Of a DNA stretch of 64,000 bases, positions 40,848 through 49,494 are shown in pieces. Source of the DNA: Streptomyces zaomyceticus. GTDB lineage: Bacteria; Actinomycetota; Actinomycetes; Streptomycetales; Streptomycetaceae. The position numbers and the translations under genes are program-made. Positions within the stretch are counted from its first letter, which is position 1, and each line of letters begins with the position of its first letter. Below the pieces are notes generated by a model. The model was given only the letters and a program-made list of their open reading frames with translations. It did no database searches and was not told the DNA's origin. The stretch spans positions 62,001-126,000 of the forward strand of contig NZ_BNBZ01000006.1 of NCBI RefSeq assembly GCF_014656215.1, given 5' to 3'.

Positions 40848-42286
40848 AGGATCGCGCCGGGGGCGTAGGCGGCGGCCTCGGGGTGCTGCTTGAGGATCTC
40901 CTCGATACGGGAGACCACGGACGCGACCTGGTCGGCGGCGGCGCCGGTGAAGGACAGCTTGTCCGCCATCAGCTCGTCGAGCTGCGCCCGGTCCAGGGGG
41001 ATGCGCTCGTCGGCGGCCAGCTTGTCGAGCAGCTCGTTCTGCACGGTGCCCTGCTCGCGCATGGCGAGGGCGGAGGCGACGGCGTTCTCCTTGATCGCCT
41101 CGTGGGCGACCTCGCGGCCCACCCCGGCGCGGACGGCGCCCATGAGGACCTTGGTGGTCGCCAGGAAGGGCAGGTAGCGGTCGAGCTCGCGGGCGACGAC
41201 GGCCGGGAAGGCGCCGAACTCGTCGAGCACGGTGAGGAAGGTCTCCAGGAGACCGTCCAGCGCGAAGAAGGCGTCGGGCAGCGCGACCCGGCGGACCACG
41301 GAGCAGGAGACGTCGCCCTCGTTCCACTGGTCGCCGGCCAGCTCGCCGGTCATCGAGGCGTAACCGCGCAGGATGACCATCAGGCCGTTGACGCGCTCGC
41401 AGGAGCGGGTGTTCATCTTGTGCGGCATCGCCGAGGAGCCGACCTGGCCGGGCTTGAAGCCCTCGGTGACCAGCTCGTGGCCCGCCATCAGGCGGATCGT
41501 CTTGGCGATCGACGACGGGGCGGCGGCCAGCTGCACGAGCGAGGTGACCACGTCGTAGTCGAGCGAGCGGGGGTAGACCTGGCCGACGGAGGTGAAGGCG
41601 TGCGCGAAGCCGAGGTGACCGGCGATCCGCTGCTCCAGGTCGGCCAGCTTGCCGGCGTCGCCGCCGAGCAGGTCCAGCATGTCCTGGGCGGTGCCCACCG
41701 GGCCCTTGATGCCGCGCAGCGGGTAGCGGCCGAGCAGCTCCTCCAGGCGGGCGTACGCCACGAGCAGCTCGTCCGCGGCGGTCGCGAAGCGCTTGCCGAG
41801 GGTGGTGGCCTGGGCGGCGACGTTGTGCGAGCGGCCCGCCATGACCAGCTCCGCGTACTCGGCGGAGAGCTTGCCGAGGCGGCCGAGGACGGCGACCGTA
41901 CGGTCCCGCATCAGCTCGAGGGAGAGCCGGATCTGCAGCTGCTCGACGTTCTCGGTGAGGTCGCGCGAGGTCATGCCCTTGTGGACGTGCTCGTGGCCGG
42001 CGAGGGCGTTGAACTCCTCGATCCGGGCCTTCACGTCGTGCCGGGTGACCTTCTCGCGCTCGGCGATGGAGCCGAGGTCGACCTGGTCGAGCACGCGCTC
42101 GTAGTCGGCGAGGGCCGCGTCCGGAACCTCGATCCCGAGGTCCTTCTGCGCACGCAGCACGGCGAGCCAGAGCTGACGCTCCAGCTTGACCTTCTGCTCG
42201 GGGGACCAGAGGACGGCGAGCTCCGCGGAGGCGTAGCGGCCGGCCAGGACGTTGGGGATACGGGGCTTCGCAGTCACAGCAGTCAC
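40844..42286 (-). CDS. purB: adenylosuccinate lyase
   Basis: 480 residues from GTG 42286; GTG 42277 is an alternative. The fumarase/aspartase superfamily signature is GSSAMPHKMNTRSCERV, with the lyase loop around TSRDLTENVEQLQIRL and the upstream GRSHNVAAQATTLGKR. The enzyme cleaves SAICAR and adenylosuccinate, two steps of purine synthesis. No Shine-Dalgarno is visible, and a TAGAAT -10 is 8 bases upstream, suggesting a leaderless message. Confidence 0.96.
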   Translation of the reverse strand: MTAVTAKPRIPNVLAGRYASAELAVLWSPEQKVKLERQLWLAVLRAQKDLGIEVPDAALADYERVLDQVDLGSIAEREKVTRHDVKARIEEFNALAGHEHVHKGMTSRDLTENVEQLQIRLSLELMRDRTVAVLGRLGKLSAEYAELVMAGRSHNVAAQATTLGKRFATAADELLVAYARLEELLGRYPLRGIKGPVGTAQDMLDLLGGDAGKLADLEQRIAGHLGFAHAFTSVGQVYPRSLDYDVVTSLVQLAAAPSSIAKTIRLMAGHELVTEGFKPGQVGSSAMPHKMNTRSCERVNGLMVILRGYASMTGELAGDQWNEGDVSCSVVRRVALPDAFFALDGLLETFLTVLDEFGAFPAVVARELDRYLPFLATTKVLMGAVRAGVGREVAHEAIKENAVASALAMREQGTVQNELLDKLAADERIPLDRAQLDELMADKLSFTGAAADQVASVVSRIEEILKQHPEAAAYAPGAIL

Positions 42287-42300
42287 GTGGACAGATTCTA
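42286..42300 (-). promoter_or_regulatory. -10 box of a probable leaderless purB promoter
   Basis: TAGAAT (42300-42295, minus strand) is one base from TATAAT and is followed by 8 bases and then the GTG start. No ribosome binding site lies between. No clear -35 is seen. Confidence 0.5.
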
Positions 42301-42416
42301 CTGGCGGTTTGTGCAGGCCAGCGCCACGATCCCATGTGGAGGTTGCTACGAGACGCAGCTCACGCGAGGGGGAGCCGCCGCTGCCCGTACGGCTTCGGCT
42401 CCTCCTCCGTATCCCT

Positions 42417-43199
42417 CTACGGCCCCGTCGACGGCTCGTACGGCAGCAGCTCCGGGCGCTTGGGGGCGCGGCCGTCTCCGGAGGAGCGGCCGGTCAGCCG
42501 CCGGCCGATCCACGGGCCGAGGTGCTCCCTGGCGAAGCGGGCGTCGGCCAGGCGGCGGCTCGTCCAGCCGGGCGGCGCGGACGGGGGGATCGGCGTCCGC
42601 CAGTCCTCCTCGGGGGCCAGGCCGAGCGTCTGCCACACGGCCTCGGCGACCCGCCGGTGGCCTTCGCCGGTCAGATGGAGCCGGTCCACGTCCCAGAGCC
42701 GGGGATCGGCGAGCGAGGGGGCGCCGTACAGGTCGACGACCAGGGCCCCGTGCCGGGCGGCGAGTTCGTCGACGTGTGCGAAGAGCTCCTCCATCCGGGG
42801 GCGGAAGCGCTGCAGCACCGGGCCGTTCCGGCCGGGGCTGCGCATCAGGACGAGCTGCCCGCAGGAGGGCGAGAGCTTCTCGACGGCCTCGGTGAGCAGT
42901 CCGCGCACCCGCCCCATGTCGACCTTGGGCCGCAGGGTGTCGTTGAGCCCGCCGACGAGGGTCACGACGTCCGCCTTCATCGCGGCGGCCGTCTCGACCT
43001 GCTCGTCGACGATCTGGCCGATGAGCTTGCCGCGCACGGCGAGGTTGGCGTATCGGAAGTCGGGGGTGCGGGCGGCCAGCCGGTCGGCGAGGATGTCGGC
43101 CCAGCCCCGGTAGGAACCGTCGGGCTTCCGGTCCGACATGCCCTCGGTGAAGCTGTCGCCGAGGGCGACGAAACTGTTGTATGAGGCATTGATCTCCAT
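42417..43199 (-). CDS. SGNH/GDSL hydrolase
   Basis: 260 residues from ATG 43199 (MEINASYNSFVALGD). SGNH blocks: I is VALGDSFTEG with the nucleophile Ser, II includes NLAVRGK, III is GGLNDTLRP, and V is DRLHLTGEGH with the Asp-His pair. No signal peptide is visible, so it is probably cytoplasmic. A perfect 16-bp palindrome begins 12 bases upstream of the start and suggests tight repression. Confidence 0.9.
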   Translation of the reverse strand: MEINASYNSFVALGDSFTEGMSDRKPDGSYRGWADILADRLAARTPDFRYANLAVRGKLIGQIVDEQVETAAAMKADVVTLVGGLNDTLRPKVDMGRVRGLLTEAVEKLSPSCGQLVLMRSPGRNGPVLQRFRPRMEELFAHVDELAARHGALVVDLYGAPSLADPRLWDVDRLHLTGEGHRRVAEAVWQTLGLAPEEDWRTPIPPSAPPGWTSRRLADARFAREHLGPWIGRRLTGRSSGDGRAPKRPELLPYEPSTGP

Positions 43200-43210
43200 G
43201 ACGGAGCGAT

Positions 43211-43226
43211 CATACCGCGCGGTATG
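43211..43226. promoter_or_regulatory. perfect 16-bp palindrome upstream of the SGNH hydrolase
   Basis: CATACCGCGCGGTATG is fully self-complementary and resembles TetR-family operators in form. It starts 11 bases from the ATG of the hydrolase gene (43199). No TetR gene is adjacent, so the binding protein must be encoded elsewhere. Confidence 0.7.
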
Positions 43227-43358
43227 CGGACGTTCCCCGCCGTGGGCCCCGCCACCCGCTCCCGGCGCCGTTCGCTGGACACGGGAAGGCTCGCGGGCAA
43301 GGCTGAGAGGCGTCCCACCCGGGCTCGGCCGAGAGTCCGAAGGAAACCCGGACGGCGA

Positions 43359-43385
43359 TGTCGAGAACCCGTGACCGGCTCCGTC
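43359..43385 (+). promoter_or_regulatory. candidate ECF42-dependent promoter
   Basis: TGTCGA (43359-43364) is separated by 17 bases from CGTC (43382-43385). This agrees with the ECF42 promoter pattern as I recall it (TGTCGA in the -35 and CG[A/T]C in the -10). It lies 49 bases before the YciI/DGPF gene that is coupled to the ECF42 sigma gene, so it would be the autoregulatory promoter. Confidence 0.65.
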
Positions 43386-43434
43386 CCCGCAGTGAACGCG
43401 ACCACGAGAGGCCGCACCGGCGAGGAGAGACACC

Positions 43435-43842
43435 ATGGCCAAGTACCTGTTGCTCAAGCACTACCGAGGCGCCCCGGCCGCCGTCAACGACGTACCGATG
43501 GAGAAGTGGACGCCGGAGGAGATCTCGGCCCACGTGCGGTACATGAGGGACTTCGCCACCCGGCTCGAAGGGACCGGCGAGTTCGTCGACGGACAGGCGC
43601 TCGCCCCCGGCGGCACGTTCGTCCGGTACGACGGCGAGGGCCGCCCGCCGGTCACCGACGGCCCGTTCGCCGAGACCAAGGACCTCATCGCCGGCTGGAT
43701 GGTGATCGACGTCGACAGCTACGAGCGCGCCCTCGAACTGGCCGGGGAGCTGTCGGCCGCCCCGGGGGCGGGCGGGGAACCGATCCACGAGTGGCTGGAG
43801 CTCCGCCCCTTCCTGACCGAGCCGCCCACCGTCACGGAGTGA
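43435..43842 (+). CDS. YciI/DGPF family protein
   Basis: 135 residues from ATG 43435 with GAGGAGAG just upstream. The DGPF motif is present (PPVTDGPFAETKDLIAGW). YciI-like dimeric alpha/beta-barrel proteins of this type are the standard partners of ECF42 sigma factors. Their biochemical role is unknown. The stop overlaps the sigma gene start (GTGA), so the two are co-translated. Confidence 0.9.
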   Translation: MAKYLLLKHYRGAPAAVNDVPMEKWTPEEISAHVRYMRDFATRLEGTGEFVDGQALAPGGTFVRYDGEGRPPVTDGPFAETKDLIAGWMVIDVDSYERALELAGELSAAPGAGGEPIHEWLELRPFLTEPPTVTE

Positions 43843-45035
43843 CCGCCCCCATGGACGAGGCACTGCTGCGGGGGCTCATCCCCCGAGTGATCACGATCCT
43901 CGTCCGCCGCGGAGCCGACTTCGCGGCGGCCGAGGACGCCGTGCAGGACGCTCTCGTCCAGGCCGTCCGCGTCTGGCCGGACGACCCCCCGCGGGACGCC
44001 AAGGGCTGGCTGGTCACCGTGGCCTGGCACCGGTTCCTCGACGCGACCCGGGCGGACGCCGCCCGGCGCCGCCGGGAGGACCTCGTCGACGAGGAACCGG
44101 CCCCCGGGCCCACCCCCGGGGTGGACGACACCCTCCAGCTCTACTTCCTGTGCGCCCATCCGTCGCTGACCCCGGCGTCCGCGGTCGCGCTCACCCTGCG
44201 AGCCGTCGGGGGCCTCACCACGCGCCAGATCGCCGAGGCCTACCTGGTGCCGGAGGCGACCATGGCGCAGCGCATCAGCCGGGCCAAGCGCACCCTCTCC
44301 GACGGTGGGGTGGCACCCGGCCGAGCGCGCCCGGGACCGGGAGGAGGGCTCGACCGGCCCGGCGATGTCGCCACGGTGCTGCGCGTCCTCTACCTGGTCT
44401 TCAACGAGGGCTACTCCGGCGACGTCGACCTCGCGGCCGAGGCCGTCCGGCTCACCCGGCAGCTCGCGGCCCGCATCGATCACCCCGAGGTGGCGGGGCT
44501 GCTCGCCCTCATGCTGCTCCACCACGCCCGGCGAGCCGCCCGGACCGCGCCCGACGGCAGTCTGGTGCCGCTCGCCGAGCAGGACCGCGGCCGGTGGGAC
44601 ACCGCGTCGATCGCCGAGGGGGTGGAGATCCTCCAGGCGGCCCTCGCCCGCGACCGGCTGGGCGAGTTCCAGGCCCAGGCCGCCGTCGCGGCACTCCACG
44701 CCGACGCGCCCACCGCCGAGGAGACCGACTGGGTGCAGATCGTGGAGTGGTACGACGAGCTCACGCGCCTGACCGACAACCCGGTCGTGCGGCTCAACCG
44801 CGCGGTCGCCGTCGGGGAGGCCGACGGACCGCGCGCCGGACTGGCGGCGCTCGCGGTGCTGGACCCCTCGCTGCCCCGTCACACCGCGGTGGCCGCGTAC
44901 CTCCACGAGCGCGACGGCGACCCGGAGACGGCGGCGCGGCTGTACGCCGAGGCCGCCCACCTGGCGTCCAACCTCGCCGAGCGCGACCATCTGACCCGCC
45001 AGGCCGCCCGGCTCAACGCCCGCCGGATCCGCTGA
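43839..45035 (+). CDS. ECF42-type sigma factor with C-terminal TPR-like extension
   Basis: 398 residues from GTG 43839 (ATG 43851 is possible). Region 2 contains ADFAAAEDAVQDALVQAVRVW and region 4 contains LTTRQIAEAYLVPEATMAQR within the DUF6596 segment. A C-terminal helical extension of about 200 residues (EGVEILQAALARDRLGEFQAQ, ERDGDPETAARLYAEAA) is the TPR-like region typical of ECF42. No anti-sigma factor is present; the DGPF neighbour and the extension are the group's features. Confidence 0.92.
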   Translation: MTAPMDEALLRGLIPRVITILVRRGADFAAAEDAVQDALVQAVRVWPDDPPRDAKGWLVTVAWHRFLDATRADAARRRREDLVDEEPAPGPTPGVDDTLQLYFLCAHPSLTPASAVALTLRAVGGLTTRQIAEAYLVPEATMAQRISRAKRTLSDGGVAPGRARPGPGGGLDRPGDVATVLRVLYLVFNEGYSGDVDLAAEAVRLTRQLAARIDHPEVAGLLALMLLHHARRAARTAPDGSLVPLAEQDRGRWDTASIAEGVEILQAALARDRLGEFQAQAAVAALHADAPTAEETDWVQIVEWYDELTRLTDNPVVRLNRAVAVGEADGPRAGLAALAVLDPSLPRHTAVAAYLHERDGDPETAARLYAEAAHLASNLAERDHLTRQAARLNARRIR

Positions 45036-45065
45036 CGGACGCGCCCGGATCCTCCGCGTACGCGA

Positions 45066-45094
45066 GAGGGCCCCGGGAAACTCCCGGGGCCCTC
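45066..45094. terminator. bidirectional terminator between ECF42 and CorC-type genes
   Basis: GAGGGCCCCGGG (45066-45077) pairs perfectly with CCCGGGGCCCTC (45083-45094) around a 5-base loop (aaact), between convergent genes. Confidence 0.9.
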
Positions 45095-45166
45095 CCTGCC
45101 GGGTCTCACCCGGACGCCGCGACGTCCGGCATCACCCGGGCGCCGACATCGGCCGTCACCCGGTCG

Positions 45167-46186
45167 CTACGGCGCCGCGGGGCGGCCCACCAGCTCGCGC
45201 AGGACGTCCTCCATCGTCACGAGTCCGGCCGGCTTGTCGTCCTCGTCGAGCACCGCCGCCAGATGGGTCCGGCTGCGGCGCATCGCCGTGAGGACGTCGT
45301 CCATCGGCGTGGCCGCCCGGACCCGGGCGATCGGCCGCAGCGCGGACACCGGGAACGGCAGATCCCGCGGGGACACGTCCAGGGCGTCCTTCACATGCAG
45401 ATAGCCCAGGATCCGGCGATCCTCGTCGACCACGGGGAAACGGGAGAAGCTCGTCCGCGCCGCCAGCGCCTCCAGCTCCGCCGGAGTGGTGCCGACCTGC
45501 GCGTACACGACCTTGTCCGCCGGCATGACGACATCCCTCACGGGACGACGGCCCAGCTCCAGGGCGTCGTGCAGCCGCTCCGCGGCCCGGTCGTCCAGGA
45601 GCCCGGCGTCGCCCGCGTCGGTGACCATCCGGGCCAGCTCGTCGTCCGAGAACGTCGCGGCGACCTCGTCCTTGACCTCCACCCGCAACAGCTTGAGCAG
45701 GGTGTTGGCGAAGGCGTTGATCGTGAAGATCACCGGCCGCAGGGCCCGCGCGAAGGTCACCAGCGGCGGGCCGAGCAGCAGCGCGGTACGCGTCGGCTCG
45801 GCGAGCGCGATGTTCTTCGGCACCATCTCGCCGAGGAGCATGTGCAGATACGTGGCCAGGGACAGCGCGATCACGAACGAGATCGGGTGGACCAGACCGT
45901 GCGGCACTCCGATCGCGTCGAAGACCGGCTCGAGCAGGTGCGCGATGGCCGGCTCGGCGACGATGCCGAGCACCAGGGTGCAGAGCGTGATGCCGAGCTG
46001 CGCGGCGGCGAGCAGGGCGGAGACGTGCTCCAGGCCCCAGATGACGCTGCGCGCCCGGCGGTTCCCGGACTCGGCGAGCGGCTCGATCTGGCTGCGCCGG
46101 ACCGAGATCAGGGCGAACTCGGCGCCGACGAAGAAGGCGTTGACGATCAGGGTCAGAAAGCCGATCAGCAACTGGATGACGATCAT
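45167..46186 (-). CDS. CNNM/CorC-type membrane protein (hemolysin family)
   Basis: 339 residues from ATG 46186. The N-terminal CNNM (DUF21) transmembrane domain starts LLIGFLTLIVNAFFVGAEFA and includes LGEMVPKNIALAEP. Two CBS domains follow (VMPADKVVYAQVGTTPAEL and TPMDDVLTAMRRSRTHLAAV). The C-terminal CorC_HlyC domain of its neighbour is missing. Family members are linked to magnesium or divalent-cation export. The start overlaps the stop of the second CorC gene by 4 bases. Confidence 0.9.
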   Translation of the reverse strand: MIVIQLLIGFLTLIVNAFFVGAEFALISVRRSQIEPLAESGNRRARSVIWGLEHVSALLAAAQLGITLCTLVLGIVAEPAIAHLLEPVFDAIGVPHGLVHPISFVIALSLATYLHMLLGEMVPKNIALAEPTRTALLLGPPLVTFARALRPVIFTINAFANTLLKLLRVEVKDEVAATFSDDELARMVTDAGDAGLLDDRAAERLHDALELGRRPVRDVVMPADKVVYAQVGTTPAELEALAARTSFSRFPVVDEDRRILGYLHVKDALDVSPRDLPFPVSALRPIARVRAATPMDDVLTAMRRSRTHLAAVLDEDDKPAGLVTMEDVLRELVGRPAAP

Positions 46187-47526
46187 CGGCCGGTCTCCCC
46201 GGAATTGTCCTCGGTCTCGTGGGCGACGGGGGCGTGCATCAGCATGCGCGCGGCGCGCCGGCCCGAGGCGTCCACGACGTCGAGCCGCCAGCCGGCCAGC
46301 TCCACGCTGTCGCCGACGGCCGGGATACGGCCCAGCTCGTGGGCGACGACGCCCGCGAGCGTCTCGTACGGCCCGTCCGGCACCCGGAGGCCGATCGCCT
46401 CCACCTGGTCGGTACGGGCGGCGCCGTCGGCGGACCAGAGCTCACGCCCGGCCGTGTCCTCGCCCGCGCGCGCCAGGTCCGGCGTCTCGTGCGGGTCGTG
46501 CTCGTCGCGTACCTCGCCGACGACCTCCTCGACGATGTCCTCCAGGGTGGCGACCCCGGCCGTGCCGCCGTACTCGTCGATGACGACGGCCATCGTCTGC
46601 TTCCCGGACAGCCGGTCGAGGAGCCGGTCCACGGTCAGCGTCTCGGGGACGAGCAGGGGCTCGCGCAGCAGCTCGCCGATCCGGCGGTGCGGCCGCTCCT
46701 CGGCCGGTATGGCCAGGACGTCCTTGATGTGCGCGATGCCGACGACCGAGTCGAGGTTGCCCCGGTACACGGGGAAGCGGGACAGGCCGGTCGCCCGGGT
46801 CGCGTTGGCGACGTCCTCGGCGGTGGCCTGCACCTCGAGCGCGGTGACCTGCACGCGGGGCGTCATCACGTTCTCCGCGGTGAGCTCCGCCAGGTTGAGG
46901 GTGCGGACGAACAGTTCGGCCGTGTCCGCCTCGAGGGCCCCCTCCTTCGCGGAGTGGCGGGCGAGTGCCACCAGCTCCTGCGGGGAGCGCGCGGAGGCGA
47001 GTTCCTCGGTCGGCTCCATGCCCAGACGGCGCAGGATCCGGTTCGCGGTGTTGTTGAGGTGGCTGATCAGCGGCTTGAAGGCGGCCGTGAACACCCGCTG
47101 CGGGGTGGCGACGACCTTGGCGACCGCGAGGGGCGAGGAGATCGCCCAGTTCTTGGGGACCAGCTCGCCGACGACCATCAGGACGACGGTCGACAGGGCG
47201 GTGCCCAGGACCAGCGCCACCGAGGAGGCGACCGAGGCGGAGAGACCGAGGTCCTCGAGGGGCCCCCGGATCAGCTTGGAGATCGACGGCTCCGAGAGCA
47301 TGCCGACCACCAGGTTGGTGACGGTGATGCCCAGCTGGGCGCCGGAGAGCTGGAACGTCAGCGACCTGACGGCCTTGAGTGCTCCCGCCGCACCGCGCTC
47401 GCCGCGCTCCGCGGCGGCTTCGAGGTCGCTGCGCTCGACCGTGGTCAGCGAGAACTCGGCCGCGACGAACGCGCCGCACGCGACGGAGAGGAGGAGCGCC
47501 AGGAGGAGCAGAAGCACTTCGGTCAT
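46183..47526 (-). CDS. CNNM/CBS/CorC_HlyC membrane protein (hemolysin family)
   Basis: 447 residues from ATG 47526. The CNNM transmembrane domain (LLLLALLLSVACGAFVAAEF to VGELVPKNWAI), a pair of CBS domains (about 205-330, VMTPRVQVTALEV) and a C-terminal CorC_HlyC domain (about 350-430, GVVAHELGRIPAVGDSVELAG) make the full family architecture. Likely a divalent-cation efflux protein. Paired tandem paralogues, one long and one short, are the rule in actinobacteria. Confidence 0.92.
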   Translation of the reverse strand: MTEVLLLLLALLLSVACGAFVAAEFSLTTVERSDLEAAAERGERGAAGALKAVRSLTFQLSGAQLGITVTNLVVGMLSEPSISKLIRGPLEDLGLSASVASSVALVLGTALSTVVLMVVGELVPKNWAISSPLAVAKVVATPQRVFTAAFKPLISHLNNTANRILRRLGMEPTEELASARSPQELVALARHSAKEGALEADTAELFVRTLNLAELTAENVMTPRVQVTALEVQATAEDVANATRATGLSRFPVYRGNLDSVVGIAHIKDVLAIPAEERPHRRIGELLREPLLVPETLTVDRLLDRLSGKQTMAVVIDEYGGTAGVATLEDIVEEVVGEVRDEHDPHETPDLARAGEDTAGRELWSADGAARTDQVEAIGLRVPDGPYETLAGVVAHELGRIPAVGDSVELAGWRLDVVDASGRRAARMLMHAPVAHETEDNSGETGR

Positions 47527-47834
47527 CGGTTCACCTCCGTCCCATGATCAGTCAGGGAGGAAGGGAACGCGCGATGTCGTTCTTCGAAGCCGGTGCTGCG
47601 GGAACCAGTGCTACTGGGAGGCTCGCCCATGGGCGGACGCTCACACCTTTCGGTCGTCGGGTCGTCTGGATGAGACACCATGGTAAAGGGTCGGCAAAAG
47701 AGGATGGTGACGGCCTCCCCGCCCTCGGAGGAAGGGGAAGCCGAGGACGCCGAGGGAAGCGCGGGGAAGCCGAGGACGCCGAGGGAGGCATGGGGAAGCC
47801 GGGGGACGACCCTCACCTCCGGGCCCGGGGCGGT
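47527..47834. other. intergenic region with a 24-bp direct repeat
   Basis: This gap of 308 bases is upstream of the CorC pair (minus strand) and has no convincing gene. A 24-bp element beginning GGGGAAGCCGAGGACGCCGA lies at 47734-47757 and 47763-47786 (period 29), and its first half recurs near 47792. The promoter of the CorC operon should be in the left part, where the sequence is less GC-rich (around 47640-47700). Confidence 0.65.
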
Positions 47835-48260
47835 TCAGCCCGTGAGCGGCTTCACCCACCGGCGCCAGCGCTCCTCGCGCACGAACCCGGCGGCCGACCA
47901 GAGCCGCCGCCCGGTCTCGTTCGCCTCCAGGACCATGGCGTCCACCCGCCGCCCGCCGAGCGCGGCGAACCGCTCCTCGGCCGCCCGCAGCAACGCCGTG
48001 GAGATGCCCCGGCGACGGTGCGAGGGCAGCACGGCGAGCCGGTAGAGGGAGGCGCGCCAGCCGTCCCAGCCCGCGATCACGGACCCCACGATCAGACCGT
48101 CGGCCAGGGCCAGGAGGAGCGCCTCGGGGTCGCGGTCGATGAGCCGTCTCACCCCGTGAACGTCGTCCGAGACGGATGTCCCGTGGGCGGACTCCTTCCA
48201 GAAGGCCAGGACCGCCTCGGCCTCGTCGGGGGTGGCGGCACGTATCCGCAGATCGATCAT
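47835..48260 (-). CDS. GNAT family N-acetyltransferase
   Basis: 141 residues from ATG 48260. A single GNAT domain: the acetyl-CoA loop is VLPSHRRRGISTALLRAAEE and the C-terminal strand includes NETGRRLWSAAGFVREE. The acceptor is unknown. RimI-like small acetyltransferases of this length act on amines or protein N-termini. Confidence 0.88.
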   Translation of the reverse strand: MIDLRIRAATPDEAEAVLAFWKESAHGTSVSDDVHGVRRLIDRDPEALLLALADGLIVGSVIAGWDGWRASLYRLAVLPSHRRRGISTALLRAAEERFAALGGRRVDAMVLEANETGRRLWSAAGFVREERWRRWVKPLTG

Positions 48261-48347
48261 GGCCCGATCCCATCACGCGGAGTCGAGCCGCTGCCATGCA
48301 GTTCCGGGTGCCGGGACGGGGCCGGTCCCGCCCCGGCGCGAAGGGCC

Positions 48348-48383
48348 GGGGCGGTGTCCGGGGCGGTGTCCGGAGCGATGTTC
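48348..48383. repeat. 12-bp tandem repeat
   Basis: GGGGCGGTGTCC is repeated at 48348-48359 and 48360-48371, followed by a degenerate third copy GGAGCGATGTTC (48372-48383) and a partial fourth. It lies in the gap between the GNAT and methyltransferase genes. Confidence 0.75.
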
Positions 48384-48408
48384 GGAGCGGCCCGGTCGAG
48401 GGGCCCGG

Positions 48409-49080
48409 CTACCGCCGGGCCACACCGAGGACACACGGCGAGGAGGGCAGCCGGGGCCCCTTCTCCGGCACGGAGAAGGAGCGATAGGAGTCAAGGGAGA
48501 AGCCGGCCGCCTCGATCGCCGCGAGCGGGGCCCGCGCGGTGTGGCAGCCGCCGAAGAGCAACGGCCAGACCGTCCGGTCCAGACCCCGCTGCACGCGCGC
48601 GAGGCCGGGTGTCTCCGCCAGCCCGTGCTCGAAGAACCGCAGCTCACCGCCGGGGCGCACCACCCGGTACAGCTCCGCGAGGGCCTGCGGCACGTTCCGT
48701 ACCGTACAGAGGACGAGCGAGGCCACGGCCGCGTCGAAGGAGGCGTCCTCCAGGGGCAGTGCCTCCGCCGTGTCCGGGAGGACGGTCACCGGGACCGGCG
48801 CCCGGGGCGCGGCCTCCTGGGCCAGCCGGCGCAGCCGGGCCTCGGGCTCGACGGCCACCACCTCGGAGACCCCGTCGGGGTAGTGCGCGAAGTTCAGCCC
48901 GTTCCCCGCCCCGATCTCGATCACCCGGCCGGTCAGACCGTCGAGCAGCTCGGCGCGCAGTGCGCCGAGTCCGCCCCTGGTCTCTGCGGAGACGCTGAAC
49001 CGGCTGTAGAAGCGGGCGAACAGCGGATGGTGGACTCGGGGTGACGGGGTTTCCGGCCGGACCCGGCGGGACGCTGTCAT
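48409..49080 (-). CDS. class I SAM-dependent methyltransferase
   Basis: 223 residues from ATG 49080, with GAGGTGG 5 bases upstream; GTG 49089 is in frame but poorly placed. SAM-binding motif I is VIEIGAGNGLNFAHYP, with an acidic VAVEPEARL next and LEDASFDAAVASLVLCTV as motifs II/III. It is closest to Methyltransf_11-type proteins such as phospholipid or small-molecule methyltransferases. It follows the VOC gene by 10 bases and should share its transcript. Confidence 0.88.
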   Translation of the reverse strand: MTASRRVRPETPSPRVHHPLFARFYSRFSVSAETRGGLGALRAELLDGLTGRVIEIGAGNGLNFAHYPDGVSEVVAVEPEARLRRLAQEAAPRAPVPVTVLPDTAEALPLEDASFDAAVASLVLCTVRNVPQALAELYRVVRPGGELRFFEHGLAETPGLARVQRGLDRTVWPLLFGGCHTARAPLAAIEAAGFSLDSYRSFSVPEKGPRLPSSPCVLGVARR

Positions 49081-49090
49081 CGGAGCCACC

Positions 49091-49435
49091 TCAGCCCGTC
49101 ACGAAGCAGAACTCGTTGCCCTCCGGGTCCTTCATGACCTGGAAGGAGCCCTGTTCGTCCGTCACGATGCCGCCGACCCTGGCCGCGCCGGAACGCAGCG
49201 CCTCCTCGGCGGCCCGGTCGGGCTGCTCCACCTCCAGGTCGAGATGGACCCGGTTCTTCACCGTCTTGCCCTCCGGCACCCGCTGGAAGGCGAGCCGCGC
49301 GAACCCCGGCGGGTCGACGTACGACCAGTCCGCGCTCCGGTCGACCGGAGAACCGCCGAGGAGGCCGGCCCAGAAGCGGACGAGTGCGGCCGGATCGGCA
49401 CAGTCGAAGACGATCTCCTGAACATGAGCGCGCAT
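49091..49435 (-). CDS. VOC (glyoxalase/bleomycin resistance) family protein
   Basis: 114 residues from ATG 49435. The beta-alpha-beta-beta-beta modules of the VOC fold are present (VQEIVFDCADPAALVRFWAG and FQVMKDPEGNEFCFV). This is the 18-like small stand-alone type. Members bind metals and various substrates, and no specific reaction can be assigned. Likely in one operon with the methyltransferase. Confidence 0.88.
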   Translation of the reverse strand: MRAHVQEIVFDCADPAALVRFWAGLLGGSPVDRSADWSYVDPPGFARLAFQRVPEGKTVKNRVHLDLEVEQPDRAAEEALRSGAARVGGIVTDEQGSFQVMKDPEGNEFCFVTG

Positions 49436-49494
49436 GCCTCCAGCCTACGGAGTCCGCGCCCCGCGGGCCCCCTTCGCGGAGCGGCCCGTCGCGC

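Noticed and set aside
47523..47816. 97-codon minus-strand open frame before the CorC gene
   Set aside because: It overlaps the CorC start and lies across the 24-bp repeats; its product is Pro/Ser-rich with no family features.
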